Shown: positions 31,871 through 34,646 of the stretch, in pieces
Layout: each line of letters starts with the position of its first letter
Position numbering within the stretch: the stretch's first letter is position 1
Assembly (NCBI GenBank): GCA_020724925.1
Contig: DYGC01000006.1
Location: 1 to 34,646, forward strand
Reading direction: 5' to 3'
DNA from: Candidatus Paceibacter sp.
GTDB lineage: Bacteria; Patescibacteriota; Patescibacteriia; DYGC01
DNA: 34,646 nucleotides
Notes under the pieces: model-generated
What the model was told of the DNA's origin: nothing
The model's database searches: none
What the model saw: only the letters and a program-made list of their open reading frames with translations
Made by a program: the position numbers and the translations under genes

Positions 31871-31951
31871 GCCGAGGTGGCGGAATTGGTAGACGCGCCT
31901 GCCTTAGGAGCAGGTACGATGAGTGTGCAGGTTCGAGTCCTGTCCTCGGCA
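31871..31951 (+). tRNA. tRNA-Leu (UAG)
   Basis: Class II tRNA with long variable arm. Acceptor GCCGAGG (31871-31877) pairs with CCTCGGC (31944-31950). The anticodon stem CCTGC/GCAGG encloses CTTAGGA, giving anticodon TAG. The discriminator is A31951. CCA is not encoded (the next bases are CTG), unlike the two tRNAs upstream, so a CCA-adding enzyme is needed. Confidence 0.97.
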
Positions 31952-31965
31952 CTGGTAAATATTTG

Positions 31966-31994
31966 AAAAAATCTCTTTTTGTAGGGATTTTTTT
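31966..31994 (+). terminator. Terminator after tRNA-Leu (UAG)
   Basis: AAAAAATCTC (31966-31975) pairs with GGGATTTTTT (31984-31993), with one G-U pair and an 8-nt loop, ending in a T-run to 31994. Confidence 0.8.
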
Positions 31995-32006
31995 GTTGTT
32001 TTGCGG

Positions 32007-32035
32007 TTGACATCAGCAAATAATCCTGTTATTTT
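32007..32035 (+). promoter_or_regulatory. Promoter for the M16 peptidase gene
   Basis: A perfect -35 TTGACA (32007-32012) is followed after 17 bp by TATTTT (32030-32035), a weak -10. The leader of about 45 nt contains a strong Shine-Dalgarno sequence AAAGGAG (32070-32076), 10 nt before the ATG. Confidence 0.6.
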
Positions 32036-32086
32036 AAAATTAATGTTTTTTGACAACTAAACCAATCACAAAGGAGTTTTTTTTTC

Positions 32087-33364
32087 ATGGAAAAGACGTT
32101 TGAATTTGTTGTTGATTATCAAGAGCGGGTTTTGCCCAATGGGCTAACCGTTATCGCCGCTCAACGTCCGCAGGCTCAATGGCAGGAGCTGTTGATTTGC
32201 GTGCGGTCGGGGGCGAAAGATGACCCGGTCGGCCTGGAAGGGCTGGCTCATTTCTTGGAGCATCAAATCATGTGCGAAGCGGATTTGACTTGCTTCGAGT
32301 TTGAGGATTTTTTTATTAACCAGGGTGGCAACGCCAAATCCGGGGCAACCGGTATGTTGTTGACCTATTGGCGTTTCATGCTGCCTAAAGAAGTCTTTGC
32401 GACGGGCGTGGATCTGCTCGCTCGTTTTCTGTTTGCGCCTCGGTGGGATCACAGTGCGCTCTTTTCGCAAGAAAGGGAAGCGGTGCTCCGTGAGTACCAC
32501 GAGAAAAAGAGTTCTTTTCCGCAAGCGGAACTCTTGCGCTTGTACCAAGTTCTGTTTCCCAACAGGCTTGCCTTGCGCCATTTGAGAGGACCAATTGGGA
32601 CCTTAACCGGTATCAATTCCGTCACTTTGGCTGATTTGGCTAAATTCCATCAGCAACATTACCAGCCGAGCAACCTGGTTTTGTTTGCTGAAGGTGGTTT
32701 CTCCGCCGATGATTTGGTGGAGATTCTGGGAAAAAGCCAATTCGGTGCAGGAAACGAGCCGGCTTGGCAAAATCCTTTGGTCGAATTGTCCACGGAGCCG
32801 TATCCTCCCAAGTTCCGACGGGTGGAGTACCGGTTAAGCGATTGGGGTTACCCGGAAAGTGGCCAAACCGAGGTCACTTTGCGGGGAACGGTTCCTGCAA
32901 AACGGAGTCCGGTTAACGAACTGCTGCAAATGGCCATTGGTGACCAGGCTTTCCGGATTCTGCGGACCGAACGCAACCTGGTCTATTCCACCCAGCAGTC
33001 TTTTATGTCCGATTTTCCGCAGTCAAACCAATTCAAGTTTGTCGCGGTTTTGGACAAGGGGATTGATCCTGAGGTAGTGCCACAGGCGTGGCATGAATGC
33101 CTCAAGTGGGTGGAAAGCAAGGAATTTGAGGATTTTGTGCAGAAAAAACGAGCGAATTTTCTGTCAAAATCCCGGTTCCCTGATTACTACCAGTGGAATT
33201 ATCCGGGCTTGCTTGAGCTCGCTGAAGCTTACATCGAGTCCGTTCCCTTGTCAGTGCTTTCTCAGGCAGCGACGATTGCCCGTTGGGAAGCCCTGACCTT
33301 GGAGGATTGCCGTGCCTATATTACGTACTTGAAAGAGTATGTGATGGTTATTGGGCACAGATAG
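32087..33364 (+). CDS. M16 family zinc metallopeptidase
   Basis: The 425-residue product is a pitrilysin/processing-peptidase (M16) protein with both half-domains. The inverted zinc motif HxxEH is H55-F-L-E58-H59, and E136 in REAVLREYHEK lies at the right distance for the third zinc ligand. The second half has the inactive-domain pattern QAFRILRTERNLVYSTQQSF, where Arg and Tyr bind substrate backbone in this family. No signal peptide is visible, so it is probably cytoplasmic. Codon use differs from neighbours: CTG, CGG, AAC and CCC are frequent and the DNA is visibly richer in G+C. Together with the strong Shine-Dalgarno sequence and location beside a tRNA gene and a repeat, this suggests acquisition by transfer. 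Confidence 0.9.
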   Translation: MEKTFEFVVDYQERVLPNGLTVIAAQRPQAQWQELLICVRSGAKDDPVGLEGLAHFLEHQIMCEADLTCFEFEDFFINQGGNAKSGATGMLLTYWRFMLPKEVFATGVDLLARFLFAPRWDHSALFSQEREAVLREYHEKKSSFPQAELLRLYQVLFPNRLALRHLRGPIGTLTGINSVTLADLAKFHQQHYQPSNLVLFAEGGFSADDLVEILGKSQFGAGNEPAWQNPLVELSTEPYPPKFRRVEYRLSDWGYPESGQTEVTLRGTVPAKRSPVNELLQMAIGDQAFRILRTERNLVYSTQQSFMSDFPQSNQFKFVAVLDKGIDPEVVPQAWHECLKWVESKEFEDFVQKKRANFLSKSRFPDYYQWNYPGLLELAEAYIESVPLSVLSQAATIARWEALTLEDCRAYITYLKEYVMVIGHR

Positions 33365-33375
33365 TTGTTTCATTG

Positions 33376-33401
33376 GCCTCACTTTCGAGTGGGGCTTTTT
33401 T
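33376..33401 (+). terminator. Terminator after the M16 gene
   Basis: GCCTCACT (33376-33383) pairs with AGTGGGGC (33388-33395), with one G-U pair, around a TTCG loop, and six Ts follow (33396-33401). It ends 30 bp before the next start codon. Confidence 0.88.
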
Positions 33402-33413
33402 ATTTCTTACATT

Positions 33414-33419
33414 TATACT
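33414..33419 (+). promoter_or_regulatory. Possible -10 box for the GH3 gene
   Basis: TATACT at 33414-33419 is 11 bp before the ATG at 33431, so a transcript from it would have a leader of only a few bases. No -35 box is evident; the upstream terminator occupies that region. Confidence 0.4.
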
Positions 33420-33430
33420 AAAATATAAAT

Positions 33431-34588
33431 ATGAAAAAAACTTTAATTTATTTTTTAATTTTGTTGCTGGCGGCGGTCGGCGTGGGCCTGACTTTTTTGA
33501 CTTTGTCACGCTCGGCTGATGAGAGAACGTTTTTATCTTTTTTGACCGAAGGTTTTAAACCGGCACCGACGGAAGAGGAGAGGATTCTGGCAGCGATTGA
33601 TGATCAAATTGAATCCATGACTTTGGAAGAAAAAGTCGGGCAACTGTTTATGGTGGGCTTTGCCGGCAAAACCGTGACGCCGGAATTGCGTGAGTCATTT
33701 GCCAAAAATCATTGGGGAGGCGTGATTTTATTAGGATACAATTTAGGTTCAACGGAAAATATTCAAACTTTGATTCGTGATTTGCAAACTTTGTCGTCGC
33801 TACCGCTGTTTGTCTCGGTGGATCAGGAGGGCGGGCCGGTCAGTCGTTTGAAAAATATCAATATGGTCGGGCAGGCCAAAATCACGAACGAAGCCGAGGC
33901 GCGCGCGGTGGCGTTGGAGCGTGGGGAGCAGTTGCGGGCTTTGGGTTTTAACGTCAATTACGCACCGGTTTTGGATTATGTAACTAAAAGTAATTCCTTT
34001 TTGTTTGATCGGGTTTTTCTGGGAACGTTGGCGGAGCGGACGGCTTTGGCGCAAGCGATGATCAGTGCTTATCAATCGGTTAAAATAATTCCCGTCACCA
34101 AGCATTTTCCCGGTCACCCCGACGATAAAATTGATTCCCATCAAGCTTTGCCAACGGCCCCTTTAAGCAAGTCCGAAGTCTTGGCCAACGCCCAAAGTTT
34201 TAAAGATACTTTAAACAATGGTCCGCTGATGGTGATGAGTGGCCATGTTTCTTATCCGCAAGTGGACGCACTTTATCCGGCGTCGTTATCATCAATTTTT
34301 TTGACCGATATTTTGCGGGGCGAGTGGGGCTATGAAGGTGTTATCATTACTGATGATTTGGAAATGGGAGCGTTGCAAAACAATTTTAGTAATGCGGAAA
34401 TCGCGCGCTTGGCATTTTTGGCGGGAAATGATATTTTGCTTTATGTCAGCACTTTGGAAAAACAGTTAGCCGCCTATGACGTGATTGTGCAAGCGGTTTT
34501 ATCGGGGGAAATTTCCGAGGAGCGTTTGCAGCAATCATTGCGTCGGATTTTACTTTTAAAACATAAAATTTTTAATCTATATGATTAG
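33431..34588 (+). CDS. GH3 beta-N-acetylhexosaminidase-like protein
   Basis: The 385-residue product has an N-terminal membrane anchor or signal (about 5-24) and a GH3 TIM-barrel domain. Typical segments are EKVGQLFMVGF (67-77), SVDQEGGPVSRL (129-140), the KHFPGH motif (224-229) followed by DSH (235-237), which carries the catalytic histidine dyad of the NagZ-like group, and ITDDLEMGAL (306-315) with the nucleophile aspartate. The loop after KHFPGH reads PDDKI instead of the usual GDT, a small difference. It probably cleaves N-acetylglucosaminyl or similar bonds in wall material at the cell surface. The usual NagZ is cytoplasmic, so export here is notable. Confidence 0.88.
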   Translation: MKKTLIYFLILLLAAVGVGLTFLTLSRSADERTFLSFLTEGFKPAPTEEERILAAIDDQIESMTLEEKVGQLFMVGFAGKTVTPELRESFAKNHWGGVILLGYNLGSTENIQTLIRDLQTLSSLPLFVSVDQEGGPVSRLKNINMVGQAKITNEAEARAVALERGEQLRALGFNVNYAPVLDYVTKSNSFLFDRVFLGTLAERTALAQAMISAYQSVKIIPVTKHFPGHPDDKIDSHQALPTAPLSKSEVLANAQSFKDTLNNGPLMVMSGHVSYPQVDALYPASLSSIFLTDILRGEWGYEGVIITDDLEMGALQNNFSNAEIARLAFLAGNDILLYVSTLEKQLAAYDVIVQAVLSGEISEERLQQSLRRILLLKHKIFNLYD

Positions 34589-34645
34589 TTGGTTGCATAC
34601 TAATTTACCGTAAGCGTTGTAGGGAACAATCGGGCCTTTGCAAAT
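34577..34645 (-). CDS. Possible C-terminal fragment of a leftward gene
   Basis: On the minus strand the frame is open from the window edge to a TAG at 34579-34577 and encodes ICKGPIVPYNAYGKLVC plus five residues. It would overlap the end of the GH3 gene by 12 bp, tail to tail. The short length makes chance a real possibility. I recognise no family. Confidence 0.3.
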   Translation of the reverse strand: MCKGPIVPYNAYGKLVCNQLII

Positions 34646-34646
34646 T

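Overview
The window looks like chromosomal DNA of a Patescibacteria/CPR bacterium, probably in the Parcubacteria group. The evidence is an AT-rich genome with tightly packed genes, a str-S10-spc ribosomal cluster with no gene for L30 (rpmD) between rpsE and rplO, an L24 with a zinc ribbon, a zinc-type S14, an S12 with an insertion near its N-terminus, a four-domain S1, and few Shine-Dalgarno sequences. TGA is used as a stop (for example at 1455-1457 and 3799-3801), so the genetic code is standard. The group assignment is inference; no 16S gene is present.

Layout. Positions 1-3801 hold a partial minus-strand gene with a consensus promoter, a DUF4870-like membrane protein, rfbD (dTDP-rhamnose synthesis), a large unrecognised minus-strand protein with three helix-turn-helix-like repeats, and an unrecognised helical protein. 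Positions 3790-19363 hold the translation super-cluster: rpsL-rpsG-fusA-tuf-rpsJ-rplCDWB-rpsS-rplV-rpsC-rplP-rpmC-rpsQ-rplNXE-rpsN-rpsH-rplFR-rpsE-rplO-secY, closed by a strong terminator. It has its own promoter before rpsL, a second strong promoter before tuf, and structured leaders before rpsL, rpsJ and rplC. Positions 19369-23843 hold adk-map-ruvX-recO, a SPL-family radical SAM gene, a DUF5680-like gene and a lipoprotein gene; the usual infA-rpmJ-rpsM-rpsK-rpoA continuation is absent.

Positions 23875-28444 hold rpsA (S1) with an elaborate leader, ftsH and tyrS, each with its own signals. Positions 28465-31382 hold small envelope proteins, a class I methyltransferase and a YraN nuclease-like protein. 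Positions 31391-31994 hold three tRNA genes (Gly-GCC, Leu-UAA, Leu-UAG) around a 133-bp palindromic repeat element. Positions 32007-34588 hold an M16 metallopeptidase with unusual base composition and a GH3 beta-N-acetylhexosaminidase-like protein.

Most genes are housekeeping. The unexplained content is mainly regulatory: an rpsA leader with two hairpins whose loops are complementary and a duplicated U-tract next to the start codon that could swap partners, a GAAA-capped rod before rplC, overlapping alternative hairpins between tuf and rpsJ, a perfect 9-bp inverted repeat between the tuf promoter and its start, and two promoters sharing one extended -10 layout. The best protein-level unknown is the repeat protein at 1459-3066.
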